Positions 42,608 to 52,484 of a DNA stretch of 64,000 bases are shown piece after piece. Origin of the DNA: JAPYTK01 sp964401935 (GTDB taxonomy: Bacteria; Myxococcota_A; Polyangia; Polyangiales; Polyangiaceae); the NCBI GenBank assembly GCA_964401935.1, contig CAYOAL010000035.1:1-64000 (forward strand), given 5' to 3'. The notes beneath the pieces are model-generated. The model was given only the letters and a program-made list of their open reading frames with translations. It was not told where the DNA came from and searched no databases. Every line of letters starts with the position of its first letter. The stretch's first letter is position 1. A program made the position numbers and the translations under genes.

Positions 42608-43382
42608 ACGCGATGGTCATGCCGCCGTCGACGACGAGGGTGTGCCCGGTCAAAAAGGAGGCGGCGTCCGAGGCGAGGAAGAGCGCCGCGCCCGCGATCT
42701 CGTCGGGCTGCGCGTAGCGCCCGAGGGGGGTGCGCTCCACCACGCGCTTCACGATGTCGGGGTTGTGAACCAGCGCCGCCGCGAACCGCGTGTCGACCAG
42801 ACCGGGGGCGATCGCGTTGACGCGGATGTTGCTCGGCCCAAGCTCCACCGCGAGGGTCTGGGTCATCGACACCACGGCGGCCTTGGTCATGCCGTACACG
42901 CCCTGGAGGGGGGCGCCCGAGAGGGCCGCCACGCTCGCCACGTTGATGATGCTGCCGCCCTTGCCCGCGTCCGCAAAGCGACGCGCCGCGAGCCGTGCAC
43001 AGGTGAAGTAGCCCCAGGTGTTCACCTCGAAGGTCTTCGCCCACGCCCCCTCGTCCACGGTCACCATCGGCCCGAAGTGGGGGTTGGTCGCCGCATTGTT
43101 CACGAGCACGTCGAGACCGCCGAAGCGCTCCACCGTTTTGTCGATGAGCTCCTCGATCATCTCCGCCTTCCCCGCGTGACACACCGACAGGGCCACCGCG
43201 TCTGCGGGCACCCCCGCGCTGAGCATGCGCTCCCGCGCGGCCTCGAGGCCTTCCTGTTTGCGCGACGCGAGCATCACGCTGGCTCCGCTCTGTGCGAGCA
43301 CCCGCGCGATCGACTCGCCAATCCCGCGGCTCGCCCCGGTGACGATCGCCACCTTGCCTTCGACATGAATGAACGGCTTCAT
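42606..43382 (-). CDS. SDR-family oxidoreductase (DHRS4-like)
   Basis: A 258-residue classical short-chain dehydrogenase. It has the cofactor motif TGASRGIG, the NNAATNP strand, the catalytic Ser in NVASVAALSG and the Y-x-x-x-K pair in GVYGMTKAAV. The Arg after the glycine motif (ASRKQ) suggests NADPH preference. The C-terminal NAIAPGLVDTRF and LVVDGGMTIA match the DHRS4/FabG-like group. The substrate is unknown. It is a single gene, 90 bp downstream of the lipoprotein gene of the E1/JAMM operon; it may be read as its last gene. Confidence 0.93.
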   Translation of the reverse strand: MKPFIHVEGKVAIVTGASRGIGESIARVLAQSGASVMLASRKQEGLEAARERMLSAGVPADAVALSVCHAGKAEMIEELIDKTVERFGGLDVLVNNAATNPHFGPMVTVDEGAWAKTFEVNTWGYFTCARLAARRFADAGKGGSIINVASVAALSGAPLQGVYGMTKAAVVSMTQTLAVELGPSNIRVNAIAPGLVDTRFAAALVHNPDIVKRVVERTPLGRYAQPDEIAGAALFLASDAASFLTGHTLVVDGGMTIA

Positions 43383-43472
43383 GGGCAGGAGGCTAATCCC
43401 GAAAGAAGCCCGGCCGAAGGCGCGGGCGAAAAAAGGGCGCGCCGCCCGGTGGATGGAGTGCCTGCGCCGACT

Positions 43473-45176
43473 TCAGTCGGGCGCGAAGGCGAGCAGCAGC
43501 GCGTGGCCCTCCCCTTGGCCCACGCCCAGGCGTGCGACGGCGGTCTGAGGCTCGTCGCCGCCGCAGATGCGCTGGCCGGTGACCACCTGTCCACGGCTCA
43601 CTCGCGCGGGCTGCCCCGCGAGCTCGAGCGAGAGGGTGAGGCCCGAGGGCCCCTCCCCCAGCGCCGCCACGACGTCGGAGCACTTGCGCGGCGCGAGCAC
43701 GAACCTCTCCGTCACCTGCTTCGCGGTCGAGATCCGCACCGAACGAGCGGCGCCGGCGTGCTGGACGTCGATGGGCCCGACCGCCGCCTCGAGACGGTTC
43801 AACAGCCGCGACGCCGCCACCGGTTGTTGGAGCAGCGCCGCGGCTGGCTTGGGCTCGAGACGCGCCTCCACCGCGAACGGCCCCCCGAGCGCAGTCACCG
43901 CCACCTCGAGCCGCGCCCGACGAGCAGGACCACAAGTGAACAGGGGCGCGCGCTCGTGGCCCTCGCCGCGCCCGAGCATCTTCCCGTCGTCGGCCCAGAG
44001 CTCGGCGACGACGCCCCCGAGCGGGCTCCCCCCGAGAACATCGAGCCGAGTGCACCCGAGAGCGATCTCCACCGCTTCGGCGTGAGGCGCGCCAGGCGCG
44101 GCCTGCCCCTCGAACAGCACCTCGGCCGGCGACAGTCGCAGCGGCGCGGTGCGCTGCACGTGCCGTCCCCGTGCTTCGTCGAGGGGAACGCCCGACGACG
44201 CCGCCGACACCCAGGTCTTGTGGGCGATCTCTGCCATCGCTCCGGGCTCCGAGCGCCCGATGATCACCGCAGCCAGCCCCGAGGACACGCGGGGTCGCAG
44301 CATGAGGGTGACCACCTCCGGCTCACGCGAGCACAAGACGAAGCCGCGCTCTCGCCCCGGCGCGTTGGTCCGCGCGACGGAGCGCCCACGTGCGTCGACC
44401 ACCTCCGCGTCGAGGCCCTGGATCTCGTCGCTCGGCACCACGAGGATGTCGACGCACCGCTGGCGCTCCACCTCGACGGTGACCGACGTGTGTGCCTCGG
44501 GGCTCAACGGGACCGCGACCCGGCGCACATCCTCCCAGCGGGAGCCGAGCGACACGCGCCGCTCGCGGATCGTGCGCTCGAGGCCCGGCCACTCTGCGAG
44601 CTTGCCCGTGTCTTGTCCGGGGCGCCCTCGCACCTCCACGGCCTTCGCCACCGCGTCGGCTGCGGTGGCCGGCACCCGCATCACCCCGAGCGCCACCACC
44701 CCCTCTCCGCCGACGCTGCGCGCCACCACGTACACGCGCCGCGGGTGAGGAGGGCACACGAGGACCGCCGCCCGCGCGTCGGGGGCCTCGTCCGACGCGA
44801 GGCGATCGCCGCCGTCGGTGTACACGAACAGATCGATGTCGCCGACGCCCGTCCCTCCACGCGCAACGACGAGGAGGCAGTCTTTCGGGGGCACCTCGAC
44901 GAAGCTCCCGAGCTGCTCCCCCTCGGAGAGGACGCGGGCGCCGATCGCCTTGAGCGCCCCCGCGCCCACCTCGCGCGCGCGCTCCCCGAGGGCACCGAGG
45001 AGCTTGTTGGCGTCGAGCTCTCCCGGCACCACCCGAACGTCTTCCGGCTGCGGGCTGGGCCGGTGGCTCGCCGGGCAACCGACGAGGCACCCGGCGAGCG
45101 CGACGAGCGCACCCCGAGACCAGCGCCGAGTGCGTTCGCCGGGTGTCCGCCCCGGCGCCTCGGAGCGCTCAGCCAC
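43473..45176 (-). CDS. Lipoprotein with repeated beta-sandwich (PPC-like) modules
   Basis: The 567-residue protein has a basic N-terminus and a lipoprotein signal (lipobox LVGC). The mature part has at least three modules of the pre-peptidase C-terminal type, for example GDIDLFVYTDGGDRLASDEA and QRCVDILVVPSDEIQGLDAE, each with one or two cysteines before a hydrophobic strand. I see no catalytic motif. The GTG start lies inside the end of the upstream gene (8-bp overlap), so the two exported proteins are probably made together. It is the last gene of the operon that begins with the E1-like gene. Function unknown. Confidence 0.75.
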   Translation of the reverse strand: MAERSEAPGRTPGERTRRWSRGALVALAGCLVGCPASHRPSPQPEDVRVVPGELDANKLLGALGERAREVGAGALKAIGARVLSEGEQLGSFVEVPPKDCLLVVARGGTGVGDIDLFVYTDGGDRLASDEAPDARAAVLVCPPHPRRVYVVARSVGGEGVVALGVMRVPATAADAVAKAVEVRGRPGQDTGKLAEWPGLERTIRERRVSLGSRWEDVRRVAVPLSPEAHTSVTVEVERQRCVDILVVPSDEIQGLDAEVVDARGRSVARTNAPGRERGFVLCSREPEVVTLMLRPRVSSGLAAVIIGRSEPGAMAEIAHKTWVSAASSGVPLDEARGRHVQRTAPLRLSPAEVLFEGQAAPGAPHAEAVEIALGCTRLDVLGGSPLGGVVAELWADDGKMLGRGEGHERAPLFTCGPARRARLEVAVTALGGPFAVEARLEPKPAAALLQQPVAASRLLNRLEAAVGPIDVQHAGAARSVRISTAKQVTERFVLAPRKCSDVVAALGEGPSGLTLSLELAGQPARVSRGQVVTGQRICGGDEPQTAVARLGVGQGEGHALLLAFAPD

Positions 45177-46404
45177 CGGTAACTCCCACGCGCCAGAGAC
45201 TGGCCACCCACCAGGCATCGCGCGAGCGCACGTCGACCACGAGGAGGGCACGGTCGTCCGTGGGTCCGGCGCAGAACGTGATGCCCGCGCTCCTCACCGC
45301 ATCGCTGGCGTCGTCGAACACCTGCCGATGCCCGAGCACTGCGGTCAGCCGCCCCGCGCTCGCCGTCCCTCGAGCGATGGCCACCGCCGCGAGATAGCAA
45401 GCGCCCGGCTCCACCGCGATCGGGAGCACGGTGCTCCCCGCCGCCCCCAGCCACTGGAACACGGGCGCAGCGCTCGGCTGGGGCACACGCCGCCGAAACA
45501 AGGCCCAGCTGAGGCCGGCCTGCACTTCGGGGCCCCACGTCGCGGGCACGCCCGCGGGCACTCCCCACGACGCGTGGACGAGGGTGACCTTCGCCTTGGC
45601 CGGAGCACCCACGAAGCGGATCTCGACCCGCTCGGTCTCGCCGAGGCAGAACGCGAGGCGCGCGTCGGGGGCGTGCGAGCGATCGCGCTGCAACAAGAGC
45701 CCGCTGTCGTGCCGCCGCGCGTCGGCGTCGAGATCGCCCTCGCGCGCGTCGGCGATGACGTGGATTCGGTGGCAGCCGGCGCCGATCGACAGCACGGTCG
45801 CCCCCACGCCCGTCTCGCTCGCCGCGAGCGTCAGCGGCACGATGGTGGTGGCGCCGTCGACGACGGCGCTCCGCCGAGCACGCGCCACGCGCGCGCTCTG
45901 GGGGGCGAGGGGCAGCGCCCCCGGGCTCGCGTCATCGGCGCCCACCGGTCCGACCGCTCGCTCCGCGAGCCACACCTCGGGCGGAGGGAGGGCGCCCGCG
46001 TGGGTGGCCACGATCACCTCGATGGCGCCGCGCCCCTGCGCGATCTCGAGCTCCACCCGCCGGGCAGAGGGCGCGACGGTGAGCACCCCACCACCACAGT
46101 CGGTGAGCACCGCCACGCCCGCGCGGCTCGCGAGCGGCTCGACGCTGCCCGCCCCCGCGAGGGTGAAGCGCACATGCCGCTCCGCGACCGCGGCGATGCT
46201 CAGGCATCGGCGCGCGGGGGTGCGGTCGTCCGGGTAACGCACGTCGCGCGACTCTCCGTCGTGAAGGAACACGGTCGTCAGGCGCGCGGCGGTGGCCGTC
46301 TGACGCGACCAACCTTGGATCAAGAGCTCCGCGTCCGCCATCAAGTCTGCACGCGCGGAGGCCGCCATCGACAACACGAACAAGGCGACCGCGAGGCGCA
46401 GCAT
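45169..46404 (-). CDS. Exported protein with repeated beta modules
   Basis: The 411-residue protein has a signal peptide (MLRLAVALFVLSMAASARA) without a lipobox. The mature part contains repeats with the same C-x-(hydrophobic)5 pattern as the following lipoprotein (AGCHRIHVIADAREGD, PGACYLAAVAIARG, LAFCLGETERVEIRF), which suggests a shared beta-sandwich fold. No enzyme motif is visible. Its ATG shares a base with the stop of the JAMM peptidase gene (TGATG), so a cytoplasmic peptidase and an exported protein are translationally coupled, which is unusual. Confidence 0.75.
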   Translation of the reverse strand: MLRLAVALFVLSMAASARADLMADAELLIQGWSRQTATAARLTTVFLHDGESRDVRYPDDRTPARRCLSIAAVAERHVRFTLAGAGSVEPLASRAGVAVLTDCGGGVLTVAPSARRVELEIAQGRGAIEVIVATHAGALPPPEVWLAERAVGPVGADDASPGALPLAPQSARVARARRSAVVDGATTIVPLTLAASETGVGATVLSIGAGCHRIHVIADAREGDLDADARRHDSGLLLQRDRSHAPDARLAFCLGETERVEIRFVGAPAKAKVTLVHASWGVPAGVPATWGPEVQAGLSWALFRRRVPQPSAAPVFQWLGAAGSTVLPIAVEPGACYLAAVAIARGTASAGRLTAVLGHRQVFDDASDAVRSAGITFCAGPTDDRALLVVDVRSRDAWWVASLWRVGVTGG

Positions 46405-46940
46405 CAATCCACGATGATGAGCTCGCTCTGGGCGAAATCGCTTCCATCCCAGACGAACAGCTTATGGTCGTCGACGCCGTCGGCCCGCACGCTCGTCACG
46501 AGGAAGGCGAGGGGCCAGGCCGGACCCGCTCCCAGTCGGATGGCGCCACCTTCGGAGGCTGGGGGCTCGCCCATGCTCATCACTGCACGATCGGTGTCGC
46601 TGAAGTAGGCGCCGGCGTCGAGGTGTGAGTGATACAGCACCTTCACCGGTCGGCCCTCGGCGCGTCCCTCCTCGATGGCCCGCTCGAACTTGCGCTCGTT
46701 GAACGCGAAGAACGTGGCCGCGGTGCGAAAGTAGGTCTCGGGATCGACTTGATGGAGCTTGTTCGCGACGTTCTCCATCCTCACCGCCTCGTCGCACAAG
46801 AGCGGGTCCTCGGCGGGCCCACGCAGATAGCCGCACGCCTCCTCGCCAGCCGCATAGCCGCGGCGCGCGTCGTCCTCGACGGCGGTGAGCACGCTCCGTT
46901 GGATGCGGAGCCCGCCAGCGACCCACCCTGGGTCGCTCAT
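46404..46940 (-). CDS. JAMM/MPN-domain metallopeptidase (M67-like)
   Basis: The 178-residue protein carries the JAMM zinc motif H104-S-H106-x7-S114-D-T-D117 and an upstream glutamate (E33 or E34 in GEEACG), all needed for activity. This is the Mec+/RadC-type family, whose members cut after the C-terminal Gly-Gly of ubiquitin-like sulphur carriers or release amino acids from them. Genes for a ThiS/MoaD-type protein and an E1-like enzyme lie upstream in the same operon, which supports that role. The start overlaps the preceding gene by ATGA. There is no signal peptide. Confidence 0.9.
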   Translation of the reverse strand: MSDPGWVAGGLRIQRSVLTAVEDDARRGYAAGEEACGYLRGPAEDPLLCDEAVRMENVANKLHQVDPETYFRTAATFFAFNERKFERAIEEGRAEGRPVKVLYHSHLDAGAYFSDTDRAVMSMGEPPASEGGAIRLGAGPAWPLAFLVTSVRADGVDDHKLFVWDGSDFAQSELIIVD

Positions 46941-47233
46941 CGGGCGCTCGCCTCGAGGATGCGCCGTAGCTCGGCGAGGGCCGCCCGTGCTCCAGCGAGC
47001 ACCGAGCGCGCAGCCGGCTCGGCCACGATCGACTCCGGCGCCAAGCTCGCCTCGTCCACCAGGCCAGGGACGAGGCTGCCCACGCCGGCACGCCCCGCGT
47101 AGAGCTCGGCCACCTCGTGCCCCGCCACCCGCGCCGCGCCCGAGAGCAGCGCCCGCTGGCCCCTCGCGCCCACCGCGTCGAGCATGATCTGCCGAACGAA
47201 GCGCGCCGACTGCGCCGGCGTGAGGTCAGCCAC
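46937..47233 (-). CDS. Small protein resembling the N-terminus of an E1/ThiF enzyme
   Basis: The 98-residue protein contains ARFVRQIMLDAVGARGQRAL, which matches the start of MoeB/ThiF/HesA enzymes (R-x-x-RQ... then VG..GQ..L), and continues with AELYAGRAGVGSLVPGLVDE, which resembles the strand after the nucleotide loop but without the GxGGxG loop itself. So it looks like a degenerate or split-off E1 segment. Arg14 corresponds to the arginine finger of MoeB. The GTG start lies within the end of the ThiS-like gene (8-bp overlap) and the stop overlaps the JAMM gene (ATGA). Alternative: an unrelated small helical adaptor. Confidence 0.65.
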   Translation of the reverse strand: MADLTPAQSARFVRQIMLDAVGARGQRALLSGAARVAGHEVAELYAGRAGVGSLVPGLVDEASLAPESIVAEPAARSVLAGARAALAELRRILEASAR

Positions 47234-47498
47234 CGGCGATCGCTGGGATGATGGAGATCTCGTCGCCATCCTTCACCGCCGTGTCGATGCCATCCATGAA
47301 GCGGATGTCCTCGTCGCCCACGAAGATGTTCACGAAGCGGCGCACGCCCTTGTCGTCCACCAGCTTCTCCTTGATGCCAGGGTGCTGCCTCTCGAGATTG
47401 TCGATGACGTCCTTGATGGTCGCGCCTTCGGCGTCGACGACGTCTTTGCCGTCGGTGTGGTTTCGAAGCGGGGTGGGGATTCGGACGGTCGCTGACAT
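47226..47498 (-). CDS. ThiS/MoaD-type ubiquitin-fold sulphur carrier
   Basis: The 90-residue beta-grasp protein has the family core VRIPTPLRNHTDGKDVVDAE, RRFVNIFVGDEDIRF and the C-terminal GDEISIIPAIAGG. It ends exactly in Gly-Gly, so no processing is needed before adenylation by an E1-like enzyme. It resembles the CysO/MoaD group more than ThiS by the IFVGDEDIR stretch. AAGGAG stands 5 bases before the ATG at 47496-47498, which decides the start. It could deliver sulphur for cysteine or cofactor synthesis, or act as a protein modifier. Confidence 0.92.
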   Translation of the reverse strand: MSATVRIPTPLRNHTDGKDVVDAEGATIKDVIDNLERQHPGIKEKLVDDKGVRRFVNIFVGDEDIRFMDGIDTAVKDGDEISIIPAIAGG

Positions 47499-47574
47499 GT
47501 TCACTCCTTGCGCGTGAGTCGACGGGCAGAGGCCGATCGCTCAAGCTGATGGGTGGCAGGAGGTGCGTGTTCTC

Positions 47575-48294
47575 TCACGAGACCAAGGGATCGCAACTGC
47601 CCCCCATATATCTGGTCGGTTCGATGCTGCCAATGGTAGCGCCTTCCCCGCACAGAGGGCAGTCGCGGCGCGCTCCCACCTTCACTTGCCGCAGGCGATC
47701 GGCCTGGCCGTCGAAGGTGACCACATGCCCCACCGCGGTTGGATCCCCGGCCACGATGCGCAGCGCCCGATCGGCGGCGACGGCGCCGGCGATCCCGCAG
47801 AGCGGCCCCATCACCCCCGCGGTCGCGCAGTCGATCACCGGCCCTTGGGGGAGGTCTTCGAACAGACAGCGGTAACAGGGCGCGCCGGCGGGAGCGACCG
47901 CCATCACCGTGGCGTGCCAGCGCACCGCCGCGGCATGCACGATGGGTATCCCCTCGAGATGGGCAGCGTCGGCGAGCAGGAAGCGGGTCGCGAAGTTGTC
48001 GGTCGCGTCGATCACGACCGTGGCCCCCCGGATCAACGCGCGCGCGGTCGCCGGCACCGCGCGGCCCCGCACCGGGGTGAGCTTCACCGCGGGGTGACGG
48101 CGGCCGAGCCCACGGACGAACGCGTCGAGCTTGTCGGTCCCCACGTCCTCGTCCTCGAACAGGATCTGGCGATGGAGGTTGCTCACCTCCACCACGTCAT
48201 CGTCGATCACCTCGAGCGCCTGCACGCCCGCGCGAGCGAGAGCCAGGGCGACCGGCGCCCCGATCCCCCCCGCCCCGATCATCGTGATCCGCAT
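47575..48294 (-). CDS. E1-like adenylating enzyme (ThiF/MoeB/HesA family), lacking N-terminal arm
   Basis: The 239-residue enzyme has the ATP loop MIGAGGIGAP, the adenylation residues R42-Q43 (NLHRQILF) and K55 (TDKLD), DATDNFATR, and two CxxC pairs (C140/C143, C212/C215) that bind zinc in this family. C156 or C166 may be the catalytic cysteine. The protein starts directly at the first beta-strand (MRITMIGAGG): the usual 20-30-residue arm with R-x-x-RQ is missing, and no better upstream start exists. A similar arm is encoded by the small gene at 46937-47233. The ThiS-like gene follows after 76 bp. Confidence 0.92.
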   Translation of the reverse strand: MRITMIGAGGIGAPVALALARAGVQALEVIDDDVVEVSNLHRQILFEDEDVGTDKLDAFVRGLGRRHPAVKLTPVRGRAVPATARALIRGATVVIDATDNFATRFLLADAAHLEGIPIVHAAAVRWHATVMAVAPAGAPCYRCLFEDLPQGPVIDCATAGVMGPLCGIAGAVAADRALRIVAGDPTAVGHVVTFDGQADRLRQVKVGARRDCPLCGEGATIGSIEPTRYMGGSCDPLVS

Positions 48295-48335
48295 CGGAGA
48301 CGCGTAACCCAGACCGTGATGCGCTAGAAGCACGT

Positions 48336-50021
<1,686 letters not shown>

Positions 50022-50049
50022 CCGAGACGACACGATCGCCCCCCGCAGC

Positions 50050-50071
50050 GCGAAGGGGGAGGCCCCCTCGC
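50050..50071. terminator. Stem-loop between convergent genes (acyl-CoA dehydrogenase / lipoprotein)
   Basis: gcgaaggggg pairs with ccccctcgc with one bulged base and a 3-base loop, 29 bp after the dehydrogenase stop. No T-run. A plausible terminator. Confidence 0.45.
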
Positions 50072-50160
50072 CTACGCGGCGCTGCGTCGCCCCGATGTGC
50101 TGCGTCGCTGCGTGGCCCACAACGCCCGGGCCAACCGCGCGGTCCGCGGCGCCGCAGTCC

Positions 50161-50760
50161 TCAGAAGCAGGTCTGGTCGGTGGTATCGCAGAAGTTGCTC
50201 GCGCACTCGGTGTCCGACGTGCATGGCTCGCCGGACGCGAGCTTGCACTCGCCCGAGCCGTCACACACCATCGTGCCCTCGCACGTCCCCGGATCCTCTG
50301 CGCCGTTCTGCACCGCCACGCAGCTCCCCGTCGTGCAGGTCATGCACGTCGCGCTGCAGTCCTCGCTGCAACACACGCCGTCGTCGCAGAAGCCCCCCTC
50401 GCAGTCGTCCGGCGACTCGCACATCCGACCGTTGCCGCAGAGCTCCAGGCACGTGCCGCCGCCGCCACAGTCGACGTCCGTCTCGTTCCCGTCCTGCTCC
50501 CCGTTGTCGCAGCTGAGCGGGTTGCCGCAGTTGTCGAGCACCTGACCGCAGGTGGCCCCGATCGACTCGCAGTTCACGAGCGGCGCACACCCCCCGCCGA
50601 ACGGGTTTCCCCCGGTAGACGACTCCGGGAACGGTGGCTCGTCCCCCCCCGGCCCAGGCCCGCTCACGGTGATCCCTCCCTCACCACCAGAGCAAGCGAA
50701 GCCCGCGACCGCGAGCCACAGCCCGAGACCATGAGCGAATCGATTCTTGTCGCGCGGCAT
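50161..50760 (-). CDS. Cysteine-rich lipoprotein
   Basis: The 199-residue protein has a lipoprotein signal (lipobox GFAC) and a short Gly/Pro/Glu linker. The mature part holds more than 20 cysteines in modules such as CDNGEQDGNETDVDCGG, CGNGRMCESPDDCEGGFC and DTECASNFCDTTDQTCF, a pattern common in myxobacterial surface proteins. No enzyme motif; probably a disulphide-stabilised surface protein. It is the last gene of an apparent four-gene operon that includes an outer-membrane protein and starts near 52458. Confidence 0.8.
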   Translation of the reverse strand: MPRDKNRFAHGLGLWLAVAGFACSGGEGGITVSGPGPGGDEPPFPESSTGGNPFGGGCAPLVNCESIGATCGQVLDNCGNPLSCDNGEQDGNETDVDCGGGGTCLELCGNGRMCESPDDCEGGFCDDGVCCSEDCSATCMTCTTGSCVAVQNGAEDPGTCEGTMVCDGSGECKLASGEPCTSDTECASNFCDTTDQTCF

Positions 50761-50766
50761 GAGTCT

Positions 50767-51201
50767 TCAGTCCTCCTGGCAGTCTTGGAGCGCGTCGGGA
50801 CACGCCACGGTGAGGCAGGCCGCGCAGGCGCCGTCGAGCGCGGCCCCGGTGCAGACGCTGGTGTTGCAGTCGCCGTTGCAGTCGCCCGAGCAGGCGCAGG
50901 CACCGAGGGCGCCGATGGCGGCCTCCGAGCCAGGGCACACACCGGCGTTGAACTGCCCCGACAACAGGTCGCTGCAAGTGGTGCACGCTCCCGTCCCCGT
51001 GCTCGCCTCCGCCGAGGAGCTCACGGTCTCGCCGCTCGTTGCCAGAAAGCCGAACGGGTTCTCCCCGCGTTCGATCCCCTCGCCCGGCTCGGTGGGTCCC
51101 GGACCGGGCCCCGCGATGGTGCCGCCGTCCGAGCCTCCCGAGCACGCGACCACGACGAGCGCGCCCGCGAACAACACCCCTTCCCAACTTGCACCGCTCA
51201 T
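50767..51201 (-). CDS. Small cysteine-rich lipoprotein
   Basis: A 144-residue lipoprotein (lipobox VVAC) with a Gly/Pro-rich linker (residues about 22-40) and ten or more cysteines in the second half (CTTCSDLLSG, CACSGDCNGDCNTSVC, CAACLTVACPDALQDC). It starts 4 bp after the outer-membrane protein gene and ends 6 bp before the next lipoprotein gene, so the three are co-translated. Function unknown. Confidence 0.78.
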   Translation of the reverse strand: MSGASWEGVLFAGALVVVACSGGSDGGTIAGPGPGPTEPGEGIERGENPFGFLATSGETVSSSAEASTGTGACTTCSDLLSGQFNAGVCPGSEAAIGALGACACSGDCNGDCNTSVCTGAALDGACAACLTVACPDALQDCQED

Positions 51202-51205
51202 GTGG

Positions 51206-52114
51206 CTAGAAATAGTAGCGCGCACGTACGTGTTGCGTGAACAGATCCCAAGGCGACTGGTATTCGCCGGTGGTGAACAAGAGGTTGTCCTGTTGGGCCC
51301 GCGCATCCCCCACCGAGGCCTGCGTGGCCTGGTGCGTCATGAACAAGCCCACCGAGCCCTCGAGCGCGAGCTCGGGGATCCCAATGAACCCCCACTGAAC
51401 CTCCCCACCGATACGCGCCCCCACGTCGATGCGGAACCCCATCAGATCGGCAGGGGGCGGCGGGTTCGGCTGCGGATCCGGCTTCACCGTGCTCGAGGCA
51501 TAGCCGAAGTTGAGCTCAGGCCCCACCTGGAGGCTCACGTGGCGCCCTGCGACCAACGAGATGGGCACCCCCGCATGAATCATGAACGACGTGATGGTCG
51601 CCTTGTCGGCGGAGGATGTCGTCGTCTGGACGTTGCCGCTCGACACCATCACCCCGGCCGCGATGTCGAGTCCCACGAGCTCGGAGAACCAATACCGGAT
51701 GCCGATGGCGGGGGCCTGCACGAACGTGGGCTCACCGGGGATGACGACGGCGTCGCTGTCGGTACCGCCCGGTGAGCCCGTCGCGATCGGCACGTTCGAG
51801 ATGCCGAACCACCCCACGCCAAACTTGCCGACCACGCTCGCGTGATCGGTCTGCTCCTCCTTGGGCTCCGCCTCGGGCTCGGGCGCCGCTGGCGGCGGCG
51901 GAGGTGGTGGGGGTGGCGGCGGCGGTGGCGGCGGCGGCGGCTCCGGCGGCGGAGGCGGCGGCTCCGGCTCTGCCTCTGGCTCTGGCTCTGGCTGCTCCTT
52001 CTTCGGCTCGGGCCTGGTGGGAGGCCACTGTGCCGCGGCCGGAAGAGCGATGAACAGGGGTGTCGTGCCCACCGCGATCAGCGCGCACGTCACCACACGT
52101 TGGGTGAGTTTCAT
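51206..52114 (-). CDS. Outer-membrane protein with long proline-rich N-terminal arm
   Basis: The 302-residue protein has a signal peptide (cleavage near PAAAQ-WPP), then a Glu/Pro-rich and poly-proline arm (residues about 31-88) and a beta-barrel-like part ending FTQHVRARYYF with the terminal Phe expected for BAM-dependent barrels. Strands such as FGVGWFGISNVPIATG, IGIRYWFSELVGLDIAAG and VSLQVGPELNFGYASS are visible. The arm could span the peptidoglycan, as in other Pro-rich envelope proteins; that is inferred. GAGGTG stands 8 bases before the ATG. Confidence 0.8.
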   Translation of the reverse strand: MKLTQRVVTCALIAVGTTPLFIALPAAAQWPPTRPEPKKEQPEPEPEAEPEPPPPPPEPPPPPPPPPPPPPPPPPAAPEPEAEPKEEQTDHASVVGKFGVGWFGISNVPIATGSPGGTDSDAVVIPGEPTFVQAPAIGIRYWFSELVGLDIAAGVMVSSGNVQTTTSSADKATITSFMIHAGVPISLVAGRHVSLQVGPELNFGYASSTVKPDPQPNPPPPADLMGFRIDVGARIGGEVQWGFIGIPELALEGSVGLFMTHQATQASVGDARAQQDNLLFTTGEYQSPWDLFTQHVRARYYF

Positions 52115-52149
52115 CCAAACACCTCGCAGCGCACGGAGCGCCAAACTGA

Positions 52150-52458
52150 CTATTCGACCGGCACGCAATCGCTGAGGCATCGCGCGAACGACGGATCGCC
52201 CGACTCCAACACCTCCGTGCAACTGTGATCATTGACGCACTCGGCGCGGCACTTCCTCACGTCCTTGCACTCGCCGATCGTGCTCTCGAGCACGAAGTCG
52301 GAGAACTCGCACTCGGACACGAGCTTGTCCGCCGCCTCCTCGCAGGCGTCTCGTGGTCCGCAGCTCACCATCCCAAAGAGGACAGCAAGAGAAGCGAGGA
52401 CGATTGCAGCCAGCGTGTGGGGACGCACACTCGTTGGGGACGTCGGTTGCGGCGTCAT
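52150..52458 (-). CDS. Small cysteine-rich lipoprotein
   Basis: A 102-residue protein with a signal peptide and lipobox MVSC, then ten cysteines spaced like a helical hairpin (CEEAADKLVSECEF, CKDVRKCRAECVNDHSC, CLSDCVPVE). It is first in the minus-strand operon with the outer-membrane protein at 51206-52114. Its pattern resembles that of the 98-residue lipoprotein at 53075-53371 on the other side of the divergent promoter. Function unknown. Confidence 0.78.
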   Translation of the reverse strand: MTPQPTSPTSVRPHTLAAIVLASLAVLFGMVSCGPRDACEEAADKLVSECEFSDFVLESTIGECKDVRKCRAECVNDHSCTEVLESGDPSFARCLSDCVPVE

Positions 52459-52484
52459 CGGTTAGAATGGTAGGCAGAACCCCG

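Noticed and set aside
42588..45182. Plus-strand open frame of over 860 codons
   Set aside because: Antisense to the SDR and lipoprotein genes, whose motifs and starts are clear; the translation has no recognisable domain.
47226..48294. Thiamine (ThiS-ThiF) or molybdopterin (MoaD-MoeB) biosynthesis pair
   Set aside because: No thiG, thiC, moaE or related gene lies nearby, and a JAMM peptidase follows, which is not part of those pathways. A sulphur-carrier role stays possible, but the specific names are not supported.
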